From Streptomyces sp. NBC_00306 (GTDB taxonomy: Bacteria; Actinomycetota; Actinomycetes; Streptomycetales; Streptomycetaceae): 64,000 nt of DNA. Location of the stretch: positions 1,736,001-1,800,000 of the forward strand of contig NZ_CP108032.1 of the NCBI RefSeq assembly GCF_036169555.1. The letters are read 5' to 3'. This document shows positions 38,324 to 46,122 of the stretch, piece by piece. Within the stretch, counting starts at the first letter, position 1. Each line of letters begins with the position of its first letter. The notes beneath the pieces are model-generated. The model was not told the origin of the DNA. It made no database searches and was given only the letters and a program-made list of their open reading frames with translations. A program made the position numbers and the translations under genes.

Positions 38324-39040
38324 TCAGTGCCGCGGGACCTCGCACGAGCCGTCGGTGTCGCACACGGGCGCGTCCCCGCCGTCCACGGCGACGGGTGTGA
38401 GGGTCCGGCCCTGCCAGGCCTGCTCCAGCGCCTGGGTGAACAGCTCGGCCGGCTGACCGCCGGAGATGCCGTAGCGCCGGTCGAGGACGAAGAAGGGCAC
38501 GCCGTTCGCGCCCAGCTCCGCGGCCTCGCGCTCGTCGGTCCGTACGTCGTCGGCGTACGCGTCCTCGTCGGTGAGCACCGCGCGGGCCTCGTCCGCGTCC
38601 AGTCCCGCCTCGACCGCGAGCTCCACCAGCACCTCGGCGTCGAAGACCGAGCGCTCCTCGGCGAAGTTGGCGCGGTAGGCGAGGTCGAGCAGTTCGTCCT
38701 GGCGGCCGCGGGCCTTGGCGAGGTGCAGCAGACGGTGGATGTCGAAGGTGCTGCCGTGGTCGCGGCCCTCGGTGCGGTAGCCGAGGCCCTCGGAGCGGGC
38801 GTTGGAGGCGACGTGCTCCTCCATGGCCTGCGCCTCCTCGCGGCTGCGCCCGTACTTCAGGGCCAGCATGTCGACGACGGGCGCGGTGTCACCCTTGGCG
38901 CGGCCCGGGTCGAGCTCGAAGGACCGGTGCACGACCTCGACCTGGTCACGGTGGGCGAAGTCCGCGAGCCCTTTCTCGAAGCGCGCCTTGCCGATGTAGC
39001 ACCACGGGCAGGCGATGTCGCTCCAGATCTCGACGCGCAT
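38324..39040 (-). CDS. DsbA family oxidoreductase (FrnE-like)
   Basis: 238 residues with no signal peptide, thus cytosolic. The thioredoxin-fold active site CPWC is in MRVEIWSDIACPWCYIGKARFE, and the cis-Pro loop in GANGVPFFVLDRRYGISGGQP. The helical insert between them and the overall length match FrnE/2-hydroxychromene-2-carboxylate isomerase-like proteins, first noted in Streptomyces frenolicin clusters and later as a stress disulfide isomerase. C-terminal CDTDGSCEVPRH has an additional Cys pair. Confidence 0.9.
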   Translation of the reverse strand: MRVEIWSDIACPWCYIGKARFEKGLADFAHRDQVEVVHRSFELDPGRAKGDTAPVVDMLALKYGRSREEAQAMEEHVASNARSEGLGYRTEGRDHGSTFDIHRLLHLAKARGRQDELLDLAYRANFAEERSVFDAEVLVELAVEAGLDADEARAVLTDEDAYADDVRTDEREAAELGANGVPFFVLDRRYGISGGQPAELFTQALEQAWQGRTLTPVAVDGGDAPVCDTDGSCEVPRH

Positions 39041-39112
39041 GCTGATTCTCTCCAGGGTCCGAACGGTACGGAGGCCACCTCCGCTCCGACCTCAACACCC
39101 GCGGCACCCGCC

Positions 39113-39589
39113 TCATTCCACGGCGCGCGGCACGGTGAGCCGCATCACCAGGTGATTGCCCGAGAGCGGCTCGTCCGGGTCGGGTGTCCAGCCGTGTGCG
39201 GTGTAGAAGTCCTGGGCGCGCCGGTTGTGCTCGAAGACCTCCAGCCGGGCGGTGGTCACGCCCGCGCTGCGCCAGCCCTCCACGCACGCCCGGTGCAGCG
39301 CGGTGCCGATGCCGGCGCGCCAGAGCGCGGGGTGGACATGGAGTTGGGTGAGCGTCATGACGCCGTCGACCGTGCGGGAGGCCGCCACGCCGGCGAGGGC
39401 CCCGTCCCGTTCCGCGCAGAGCACCGCACCGCGCTCGATGGCCGCCGCCCAGCCCGCGCGGGTGCGGGCGTGCTCGGCGGGGCTGTCGAAGGCCTCGTCC
39501 GGTATGTGCCCGCGGTAATAGGTGGCACGGGCCTCGGCGTGCAGGGCGGTGACGGCGTCGAGGTCCTCGGGAACGGCTGGTCTGATCAT
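39113..39589 (-). CDS. GNAT family N-acetyltransferase
   Basis: 158 residues: MIRPAVPEDLDAVTALHAEA, then TLTQLHVHPALWRAGIGTALHRACVE with the acetyl-CoA loop (R-A-G-I-G-T), and LEVFEHNRRAQDFYTAHGW with the Asn/Tyr pair near the C-terminus. The substrate is unknown. It is on the same strand as the dsbA-like gene (72 bp gap) and the DUF1349 gene. Confidence 0.87.
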   Translation of the reverse strand: MIRPAVPEDLDAVTALHAEARATYYRGHIPDEAFDSPAEHARTRAGWAAAIERGAVLCAERDGALAGVAASRTVDGVMTLTQLHVHPALWRAGIGTALHRACVEGWRSAGVTTARLEVFEHNRRAQDFYTAHGWTPDPDEPLSGNHLVMRLTVPRAVE

Positions 39590-39633
39590 GGTACGGGGGA
39601 CGCACGCGGCAGGCCGTGCGGTTGCGGGCGTGG

Positions 39634-40248
39634 TCAGGAACCGTCGCGCAGCCCGTCCGGCCAGCCCTCGCGGAACTCGATCTCGTCGTAGGTCACCACA
39701 CACCCCTCGCCGACCGGCGACTGGGCGAGGAAGCCGACGAGCGCGGCACCGGCCTGTTCCTCGGTGCCGAGCGCGAAGATCCGGACGAAGGTCCACCGCT
39801 TGCCGTCCGTCGACGCGTGGAAGGCGAAGGCCTTGCCCGTACGGCTGATCCGCAGCCAGACGCTGTCGCCGTCCACCTCGAAGGAGTTGGCGTCGTCGGA
39901 GTAGCCGCGGGTCACCACCGTGCAGATGGTGGGCCTGTCCGGGGAGAGTTCCAGACAGAGCTTGGCCCACTCCCGCTCACCGACGTGCAGATAGAGCACA
40001 CCGGCGTCGAAGGCGGCGGCGAATCCGACCGTGACGCGGGCGATCAGCTGGAAGTCCCCCTCCGGCGAGCCGAGCAGGCGCGGCGCGTCGGAGGCGGGGT
40101 CCAGCGAGTCGCCCGCCGGGGGCACGAAACGATCCTGCCGGGCCCCCGCCCAGCCGGTCAGCACCCCTTTCTCGTACGACCAGTTGGCGTCGGGGCCGTA
40201 GGGGCGCAGAGGGAAGGGGAGTTCGGGCAGCTCGATGGAGTCGGTCAC
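39634..40248 (-). CDS. DUF1349 domain protein
   Basis: 204 residues of a DUF1349 beta-sandwich, a concanavalin/regulation-of-enolase-like fold: DFQLIARVTVGFAAAFDAGVLYLHVGEREWAKLCLE, TRGYSDDANSFEVDG and VWLRISRTGKAFAFHASTDGKRW. The fold suggests carbohydrate or small-ligand binding; no catalytic residues can be named. GTG at 40248 lies only four bp after the aldehyde dehydrogenase stop, so the two are probably cotranscribed and DUF1349 may serve the same sugar pathway. Confidence 0.8.
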   Translation of the reverse strand: MTDSIELPELPFPLRPYGPDANWSYEKGVLTGWAGARQDRFVPPAGDSLDPASDAPRLLGSPEGDFQLIARVTVGFAAAFDAGVLYLHVGEREWAKLCLELSPDRPTICTVVTRGYSDDANSFEVDGDSVWLRISRTGKAFAFHASTDGKRWTFVRIFALGTEEQAGAALVGFLAQSPVGEGCVVTYDEIEFREGWPDGLRDGS

Positions 40249-40252
40249 CCGC

Positions 40253-41824
40253 TCAGCTTGCGGGAGTCTCGCGGCGTCCGTCCACCCGACGCGGCAGACC
40301 GAGCGGGTTGTCGTCCCGCAACTCCGGCGGAAGGAGCGCCTCCGGGGTCGTCTGATAGGTGACCGGCCGCAGCCAGCGCTCGATCGCGGTGGCGCCGACC
40401 GAGGTGGAGGTGGACGTGGTCGCCGGGTAGGGGCCGCCGTGGTGCTGGGCGGGGGCGACGGCGACACCGGTCGGCCAGCCGTCCACCAGCACCCGGCCCG
40501 CGAGCGGGGTGAGTTCGGCGAGCAGCTCCGCGCCGCGGCCCTCCCCCGCGGCCTCGGCGGCCGAGAGGTGCAGGGTGGCGGTGAGATTGCCGGGCAGGCG
40601 TCCGAGCACGGCGGTGATCTCGTCGTCCGACTCGTACCGCGCGACCACGGTGACCGGGCCGAAGCACTCCTCCAGGAGCAGATCGTGCGGCCCGTCGGCG
40701 GTGAGCAGCCGCGCCGGCAGGGACAGGAAGCCGGCGCTCACGGTGTGATCCCCGCCGGCCCCGGGGGTGATCGGGGCCTCGACGAACGGCAGGTCCGCCC
40801 GTTCCCGTACGCCCTCGACGAAGGCGCCGCGCATCCGGTGGTCGAGCATCACGCCGGGCTCGGTCTCGCTGACCGCGTCCGTGAGCGACTTGAGCATCCG
40901 GTCGCCCGCGTCGCCGGCCGGGGCCAGGACGAAGCCGGGCTTGGTGCAGAACTGCCCTTCGCCGAGGGTCATCGACCCCGCGAGTCCGGAGCCGATCTGC
41001 TCGGCGCGCTCGGCGGCGGCCTCCTCGGTGACCACCACCGGGTTGAGAGAACCGAGTTCACCGTGGAAGGGGATGGGGGTGGGGCGGGCGGCCGCGGCGT
41101 CGAAGAGGGCACGTCCGCCGCGTACGGAACCGGTGAAGCCGGCCGCGGCGACCAGCGGGTGCCGCACGAGTTCGACGCCGGCCTCGAAGCCGTGCACGAG
41201 GCTCAGCACGTCCTCGGGCAGACCGACCTGCTTCGCGGCCCTGCGCAGTACGGACGCGCACAGCTCGGCGGTCGCGGGGTGGTCGGGGTGGGCCTTGACG
41301 ACGACCGGGCAGCCCGCGGCCAGCGCACTGGCGGTGTCGCCGCCGGGCACGGAGAAGGCGAGCGGGAAGTTGCTGGCGGAATAGACGGCGACGACACCGA
41401 GGGGGATCTTGTAGCGGCGCAGGTCGGGCCACGGCGGGGTGCGGTTCGCGTCCGCGTGGTCGATGTGGACGTCGAGGTACGCGCCCTCGTCGACGACATC
41501 GGCGAAGGCCCGCAACTGCGCTGTGGTGCGCGCGAGTTCACCGGTGAGGCGGGTGGGGCCGAGCGCGGTCTCGGCGTCGGCCGCCTCGATGACGTGCTCG
41601 CGGGCCTCGTCGAGCAGGTCGGCGGCCGTACGGAGCAGACGCGCGCGTACACTCCGGTCGGCGAGGGCGGGGCGGGCGGCGTGGGCGGAACGGACCACGC
41701 GGTCGATCTCCTCGGCCGTCGACTCCACCGCAACCTGCTCCCGCGGGTTCCCGGTTCGGGGGTCGACACTCCAGACTGGTGCTGCTGCCACCGCGGCTTC
41801 CTTCCCGGTCTTCTTGCCACCCAC
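40253..41824 (-). CDS. NADP-dependent aldehyde dehydrogenase (2-oxoglutarate semialdehyde dehydrogenase type)
   Basis: 523 residues, length typical of the 2,5-dioxovalerate dehydrogenase group. VYSASNFPLAFSVPGGDTASALAAGCPVVVKAHPDHP binds the cofactor; the catalytic Glu is in PFHGELGSLNPVVV and the Cys in TLGEGQFCTKPGFVL; the late motif is LEECFGPVTVVARY. The ELGS-x-NP and GQFCTKPG forms are typical of the KGSA dehydrogenases that end the oxidative pentose and uronate routes. The matching upstream enzymes lie about 12 kb away (52.8-60.7 kb). GTG at 41824; divergent from iclR with a shared operator candidate. Confidence 0.88.
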   Translation of the reverse strand: MGGKKTGKEAAVAAAPVWSVDPRTGNPREQVAVESTAEEIDRVVRSAHAARPALADRSVRARLLRTAADLLDEAREHVIEAADAETALGPTRLTGELARTTAQLRAFADVVDEGAYLDVHIDHADANRTPPWPDLRRYKIPLGVVAVYSASNFPLAFSVPGGDTASALAAGCPVVVKAHPDHPATAELCASVLRRAAKQVGLPEDVLSLVHGFEAGVELVRHPLVAAAGFTGSVRGGRALFDAAAARPTPIPFHGELGSLNPVVVTEEAAAERAEQIGSGLAGSMTLGEGQFCTKPGFVLAPAGDAGDRMLKSLTDAVSETEPGVMLDHRMRGAFVEGVRERADLPFVEAPITPGAGGDHTVSAGFLSLPARLLTADGPHDLLLEECFGPVTVVARYESDDEITAVLGRLPGNLTATLHLSAAEAAGEGRGAELLAELTPLAGRVLVDGWPTGVAVAPAQHHGGPYPATTSTSTSVGATAIERWLRPVTYQTTPEALLPPELRDDNPLGLPRRVDGRRETPAS

Positions 41825-41831
41825 CAGGAGT

Positions 41832-41849
41832 TGTTCGGTATTCTGAACA
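41832..41849. promoter_or_regulatory. IclR-type operator candidate
   Basis: TGTTC at 41832-41836 and GAACA at 41845-41849 form an inverted repeat with an 8-bp spacer; GAACAGCGTTC overlaps it as a second dyad. It lies 8 bp upstream of the aldehyde dehydrogenase start, in the divergent region with iclR, where binding would cover the dehydrogenase translation start and promoter. Confidence 0.55.
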
Positions 41850-41920
41850 GCGTTCCCGATGGTGAATATGTGGGGACTCTATTTCCGGGCGTTCTGCGCG
41901 GTCAAGAAGGAGCGAGGGCA

Positions 41921-42691
41921 ATGTCGACGGCGGATTCTGGTGGGGCACAGGTCAAGTCCGCGGTGCGGACGGTGGAACTGCTCGAGTACTTCGCCGGGCG
42001 CCCCGGCATGCACTCCCTGGCCGCGGTCCAGGAGGCCGTCGGCTACCCCAAGTCCAGCCTCTACATGCTGCTGCGCACCCTGGTCGAGCTCGGCTGGGTG
42101 GAGACGGACGCCACCGGCACGCGCTACGGCATCGGCGTCCGCGCCCTGCTGGTCGGCACCTCCTACATCGACGGCGACGAGGTCGTGGCAGCCGCCCGGC
42201 CGACGCTGGACCGGCTCTCCGACGACACCACCGAGACCATCCACCTCGCCCGCCTCGACGGGACGAACGTCGTCTACCTCGCCACCCGGCAGTCGCAGCA
42301 CTATCTGCGCCCCTTCACCCGCGTCGGCCGCAGGCTGCCGGCCCACTCCACCTCGCTGGGCAAGGCCCTGCTCGCCACCCACAGCGACGAGCAGGTGCGC
42401 AAGATGCTCCCGGAGACCCTGTCGTCCCTGACCGAGCACACCCTCACCGACCGCGAGAAGCTCATCGAGGAACTGCACCTCATCCGCGAGCAGGGCTACG
42501 CCGTGGACCGCGAGGAGAACACCCTCGGGCTGCGCTGCTTCGGCATCGCGATTCCCTACCGCACACCGGCCCGTGACGCGATCAGCTGCTCGGTCCCGGT
42601 GGCCCGGCTCACCCCGGCGCACGAGCAGATGATCAAGGATGCGCTGTTCGACGCGCGCGACCGCCTCACGCTCGCGACGCGCAGGCTCTGA
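41921..42691 (+). CDS. IclR family transcriptional regulator
   Basis: 256 residues. N-terminal winged helix at about 10-75 (SAVRTVELLEYFAGRPGMHSLAAVQEAVGYPKSSLYMLLRTL) and C-terminal GAF-like effector domain (ETIHLARLDGTNVVYLATRQ, RRLPAHSTSLGKALLATHSDEQV, CFGIAIPYRTPARDAISCSVPVARL). AAGGAG precedes the ATG at 41921. IclR proteins next to sugar-acid genes usually sense a pathway acid. It probably represses the divergent aldehyde dehydrogenase and DUF1349 genes. Confidence 0.93.
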   Translation: MSTADSGGAQVKSAVRTVELLEYFAGRPGMHSLAAVQEAVGYPKSSLYMLLRTLVELGWVETDATGTRYGIGVRALLVGTSYIDGDEVVAAARPTLDRLSDDTTETIHLARLDGTNVVYLATRQSQHYLRPFTRVGRRLPAHSTSLGKALLATHSDEQVRKMLPETLSSLTEHTLTDREKLIEELHLIREQGYAVDREENTLGLRCFGIAIPYRTPARDAISCSVPVARLTPAHEQMIKDALFDARDRLTLATRRL

Positions 42692-42696
42692 CGACC

Positions 42697-42985
42697 CGGC
42701 TCACGCCCCCGACACACGAACACCGACGGCCCGCTCCCGGCACGCGGCCGGGACGGTCCGGCTCACGCCCCCGACACACGAACACCGACGGCCCGCTCCC
42801 GGCACGCGGCCGGGACGGTCCGGCTCACGCCCCCGACACACGAACGCCGACGGCCCGCTCCCGGCACGCGGCCGGGACGGTCCGGCTCACGCCCCCGACA
42901 CACGAACGCCGACGGCCCGCTCCCGGCACGCGGCCGGGACGGTCCGGCTCACGCCCCCGACACACGAACGCCGACGGCCCGCCTC
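42697..42985. repeat. 62-bp tandem repeat (4 full copies plus a partial fifth)
   Basis: Units start at 42697, 42759, 42821, 42883 and 42945 with a period of exactly 62 bp; the last stops after about 41 bp. The copies are almost identical; the first two read CGAACACCG where the others read CGAACGCCG. Each unit contains the hairpin CCCGGC-ACGCG-GCCGGG. Because 62 is not a multiple of three the frame shifts in every unit, so the array is not coding. It begins 6 bp after the iclR stop and may work as a terminator array. Confidence 0.95.
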
Positions 42986-43080
42986 ACGCCCCGACGCCGG
43001 CGCCCGCCTCCGCCGCACGGCGGAGGCGGTTCCTCACCACGCACGACGTGCGCACGGTCACGGCCCGGGAGCGTGGAGCC

Positions 43081-44061
43081 ATGACCCGGACACCCCTCGC
43101 CCCCGCGCCTCCCGCCGCGATACGGCCGTCACGCGCCGCCGCCGTCCTGCGCGCCGTGGCGATCGTCGCCTGCGTCCCGTACGTCACCCTGAAGACCGCG
43201 TGGATGGCGGGCAGCACCATCGGCATCCCCGAGGGGAGCGTCCTGCTGGGGAACCGCGCGACGCTGGGGCTCGCCAACGGCGTCACCGTCCTGATGGACT
43301 CGGCCGTCGTGGTCCTCGCGCTGCTGCTCACCCGGCCGTGGGGACTGCGGGTGCGGACCTGGCTGCTCGCCTTCCCCTTCTGGGTCGCCACCGGGCTGCT
43401 CTCACCGATCATGGCCGGCTTCCCGCTCCAGCTGCTCGTCTCCGCCTTCGGCGGGACGACGTCCGCCGACACCGCCACCGAGCCGTTCCTCGACGACTGG
43501 GTCTTCGGCGTCGTCTACGGCGGCTTCATCCTCCAGGGCCTCGCCCTCGGCGCACTCTTCGTCCGCTACGCCCGCAATCGCTGGGCCGACCTGTGGCAGG
43601 GCCGGCTGCGTGACCTGCCGGCCGCGCCTTCCGCCAGGGTGGCGGCCGCCGCGGGTGCGCTCGCCGCGCTGCTGCCGGCCGTCATGCATCTGCTGTGGTT
43701 GTGCGGTGCGACGCTCGGCCTCTCCGCCCGCCGGATCGACGAGCGCGCCACCGATTTCCACGTCCTGGAGGGCGTGCGCCTCGCCTTCGTCCTGGCCGCC
43801 GTGGCCGGGGCTCTTCTCCTCACCTCCGGCCGTCATCGCGCCTCCTCGCTGCCGGTGAAGGTTCCGCTCGGGGCGGCGTGGGTCGGCTCCGGCGCTCTCG
43901 CCGCCTGGGGCGGCTGGCTGCTGCTCGCCTCGCTGATGCCGCAGGACGACCGGTTCAACCGCTCCACCGGTCTGCTCCCTCTGACCTACGCTGTCGAGAT
44001 GATCGCGGGCGTCCTCCTCATCGGCGCCGTCGTCTCCCAACTGCGGCGGCGCGGCGCGTGA
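43081..44061 (+). CDS. Multi-pass membrane protein coupled to a two-component system
   Basis: 326 residues with about seven to eight hydrophobic helices (for example VLRAVAIVACVPYVTLKTAW, VLMDSAVVVLALLLTRPWG, LAFVLAAVAGALLLTSG). No family is recognised. The conserved-looking loops contain LKTAWMAGSTIGIPEGS and DRFNRSTGLLPLTYAVEMIAG. It overlaps the histidine kinase start by four bases (GTGA), so it is translated with it, and could be a sensor partner or the regulated transporter. GGAGCC precedes the ATG. Confidence 0.8.
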   Translation: MTRTPLAPAPPAAIRPSRAAAVLRAVAIVACVPYVTLKTAWMAGSTIGIPEGSVLLGNRATLGLANGVTVLMDSAVVVLALLLTRPWGLRVRTWLLAFPFWVATGLLSPIMAGFPLQLLVSAFGGTTSADTATEPFLDDWVFGVVYGGFILQGLALGALFVRYARNRWADLWQGRLRDLPAAPSARVAAAAGALAALLPAVMHLLWLCGATLGLSARRIDERATDFHVLEGVRLAFVLAAVAGALLLTSGRHRASSLPVKVPLGAAWVGSGALAAWGGWLLLASLMPQDDRFNRSTGLLPLTYAVEMIAGVLLIGAVVSQLRRRGA

Positions 44062-45338
44062 CCGAGCGTGCGAGCGGCCTGCTCCGGGCCTGGACCAGGG
44101 CGCTGTTCGGGTCCCGGGCCAGGCTGCGCTGGCTGCATCTCGTCCTGGGCGGCGCGCTGTTGATGCCGTACTGGCTCGTCGGCACCGTGGTGATCGGCCC
44201 GATCGTCGGCTCCCACAATGCCTTCGGCGGTTCGCTCACCCACCAGTTCGGGGCGTACGCGGTCGCGCTGCCGCTCGCCGCGCTGACCGCGCTGTTCCCG
44301 CCCGCCAGGCCGCTGTCGGTGGCGGCGGCGCGGGCGCTGTGCGGGGTGCCGGGGCAGCTGCTCGCGGACGGACCGGCGCACTCGCGGGCGGCCCGGGGAC
44401 GGACCTCGGCCTGGTTCACGCTCCACATCGGGCTCGGGGGCCTGATCAGCGGTGCCTCGCTCGCGCTGCCGCCGTTCGCGGTGACGCTGATGCTGCTGCC
44501 GCTCTCCGGCGCGGTGCGGGAGTGGTTCCGGGCGCCGGACTACCCCGCCTGGCAGCTCGCCCTGTTCCCGTTCGCCGGGATCGCGATGCTCGTGGCGCTC
44601 GCGGCCTGCGTCGCGGCGGCCGGCGCGCTGCTGGCACGCCAGGCACCCCTGCTCCTCGGCCCCACCCCCGCCGACCGGCTCGCCGCCGCCGAGCGCCGGG
44701 CCACCGAACTGGCCGAGCGCAACCGTCTCGCCCGCGAACTGCACGACTCCGTGGGCCATGCGCTCAGCGCGGTGACCCTGCAGGCCGGCGCGGCGCGCAA
44801 GGTCCTGGACACCGATGTGGAGTTCGTCCGCGAGGCGCTGGCCGCGATCGAGGAGACCACCCGGCGTACGGTCGGCGAACTCGACTCCGTCCTCGGCCTG
44901 TTGCGCCGGGGGGAGCTGGATCAGGCAGACGAGGCCGCCGAGGGCCCCGTGGCCACCGGTCCCGGACTCGACGCTCTGGACGGGCTGATGTCCCGCAGCG
45001 GCGTGCCCGTGTCGCTGACCGCGGAGGGCGACCGGGCTGCCGTGCCCCCGCCCGTCTCGCGCGAGGCGTACCGGATCGTCCAGGAAGGGCTCAGCAACGC
45101 CCTGCGCCATGCCGGGGCGTGCCCGGTTTCGCTGTGGATCGCCGTACGCGGCGAGGAGTTGGAGATCGTGATGGAGAACCCGCTGCCCGCCAGGGCCGCG
45201 ACGGTGCGCCCGGGAGGCGGCCGTGGTGTGCGCGGCATCGCCGAGCGTGCGGCGCTGCTGGGCGGGGACGCCCACGCCGGACCGCACGGCGACGTGTGGC
45301 GACTGCACGCCCGGCTGCCGCTGGGCGGTGCCCGGTGA
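44058..45338 (+). CDS. Sensor histidine kinase, HisKA_3 (NarL/DesK-type) family
   Basis: 426 residues. The first about 210 hold membrane helices (LHLVLGGALLMPYWLVGTVV, SLALPPFAVTLMLLPLSG, IAMLVALAACVAAAGALLA). The dimerisation and phosphoacceptor box is ERNRLARELHDSVGHALSAV (His near residue 235). The ATPase domain has EAYRIVQEGLSNALRHAG (N box) and GGGRGVRGIAERAALLGG (G box). Coupled to the membrane protein upstream and the response regulator downstream (GTGA at both ends). Confidence 0.93.
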   Translation: MTERASGLLRAWTRALFGSRARLRWLHLVLGGALLMPYWLVGTVVIGPIVGSHNAFGGSLTHQFGAYAVALPLAALTALFPPARPLSVAAARALCGVPGQLLADGPAHSRAARGRTSAWFTLHIGLGGLISGASLALPPFAVTLMLLPLSGAVREWFRAPDYPAWQLALFPFAGIAMLVALAACVAAAGALLARQAPLLLGPTPADRLAAAERRATELAERNRLARELHDSVGHALSAVTLQAGAARKVLDTDVEFVREALAAIEETTRRTVGELDSVLGLLRRGELDQADEAAEGPVATGPGLDALDGLMSRSGVPVSLTAEGDRAAVPPPVSREAYRIVQEGLSNALRHAGACPVSLWIAVRGEELEIVMENPLPARAATVRPGGGRGVRGIAERAALLGGDAHAGPHGDVWRLHARLPLGGAR

Positions 45339-45991
45339 GCGCGGTGCGGATCGTCCTCGCGGACGACGAACGCATGGTCCGCACCGCGCTGCGGGTCATC
45401 CTGGACGCCGAGCCCGGTCTGGAGGTGGTCGGCGAGGCGGCGACCGGCGCCGAGGCGGTGTCGGTGGTGCGTGAGCTGCGGCCCGACGTGGTGCTGATGG
45501 ATGTGCGGATGCCGGAGATCGACGGCATCCGGGCGACCGAGCAGATCCTCGCCACCCTCGCGGACCCGCCGCGGATCGTCGTGGTGACGACGTTCGAGAA
45601 CGACTCCTATGTGTACGACGCGCTGCGCGCCGGCGCCGCGGGCTTTCTGCTCAAGCGGGCCAGGGCGGAGGAGCTGGTGCAGGCGGTGCGGCTGGTCGCC
45701 CGCAGCGACTCGCTCCTCTTCCCGGCCGCGGTGCGCTCGCTCGCGGCCGAGTACGCCCGACAGAGGGCCGCCGCTCCCCCGCCGTGGGCGCAGCGGCTCA
45801 CCGATCGGGAGGCCGAGGTCCTTCGGCTGATGGCGACGGGGCTGACGAACGCGGAGATCGCCGGGCGGATGGGCGTGGGACCGGCGACGACGAAGACGCA
45901 TGTGGCCTCCGTGCTGGCGAAGACGGGGACGCGGGACCGCACCCAGGCGGTGATCGCGGCGTACGAGTCGGGGTTCGTCTCGCCGCGCTGA
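45335..45991 (+). CDS. LuxR/NarL family response regulator
   Basis: 218 residues. Receiver domain: acidic pocket LADDERMVR, phosphoacceptor Asp in PDVVLMDVRMPEIDGI, Thr in VVVTTFENDSYVYDAL and Lys in AGFLLKRARAEEL. C-terminal LuxR-type HTH: LTDREAEVLRLMATGLTNAEIAGRMGVG, then TTKTHVASVLAKTGTRDR. Cognate regulator of the preceding kinase. The regulon is unknown; the coupled membrane-protein gene is a likely member. Confidence 0.94.
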   Translation: MSAVRIVLADDERMVRTALRVILDAEPGLEVVGEAATGAEAVSVVRELRPDVVLMDVRMPEIDGIRATEQILATLADPPRIVVVTTFENDSYVYDALRAGAAGFLLKRARAEELVQAVRLVARSDSLLFPAAVRSLAAEYARQRAAAPPPWAQRLTDREAEVLRLMATGLTNAEIAGRMGVGPATTKTHVASVLAKTGTRDRTQAVIAAYESGFVSPR

Positions 45992-46122
45992 GGGTCCGCA
46001 CCGGGAGCTCGCGTCCGGGAGGCCCCGCTGAGCCCCGACGCCCCGCCGGGGAGATGAGTAAATCCTGAGAAAAGGGGGCACAGGGGAACGCCCCGCCCCG
46101 TTCCGCTCGTCCCTTGCATGGG

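Noticed and set aside
38946..39605. Open frame on the minus strand overlapping the DsbA-like and GNAT genes.
   Set aside because: Arg/Pro/His-rich shadow frame; both overlapping genes are clear families in another frame.
42697..42985. Tandem repeats as a CRISPR array.
   Set aside because: The 62-bp units are contiguous and uniform, with no variable spacers and no cas genes nearby.
42639..43613. Open frame of 324 codons across the 62-bp repeats.
   Set aside because: The repeat period is not a multiple of three, so the frame cycles through unrelated peptides and it overlaps the true membrane-protein gene.
46114..46122. TTG start at 46114 for the penicillin-binding protein.
   Set aside because: It adds only three residues; the ATG at 46123 gives the usual N-terminus of the family.
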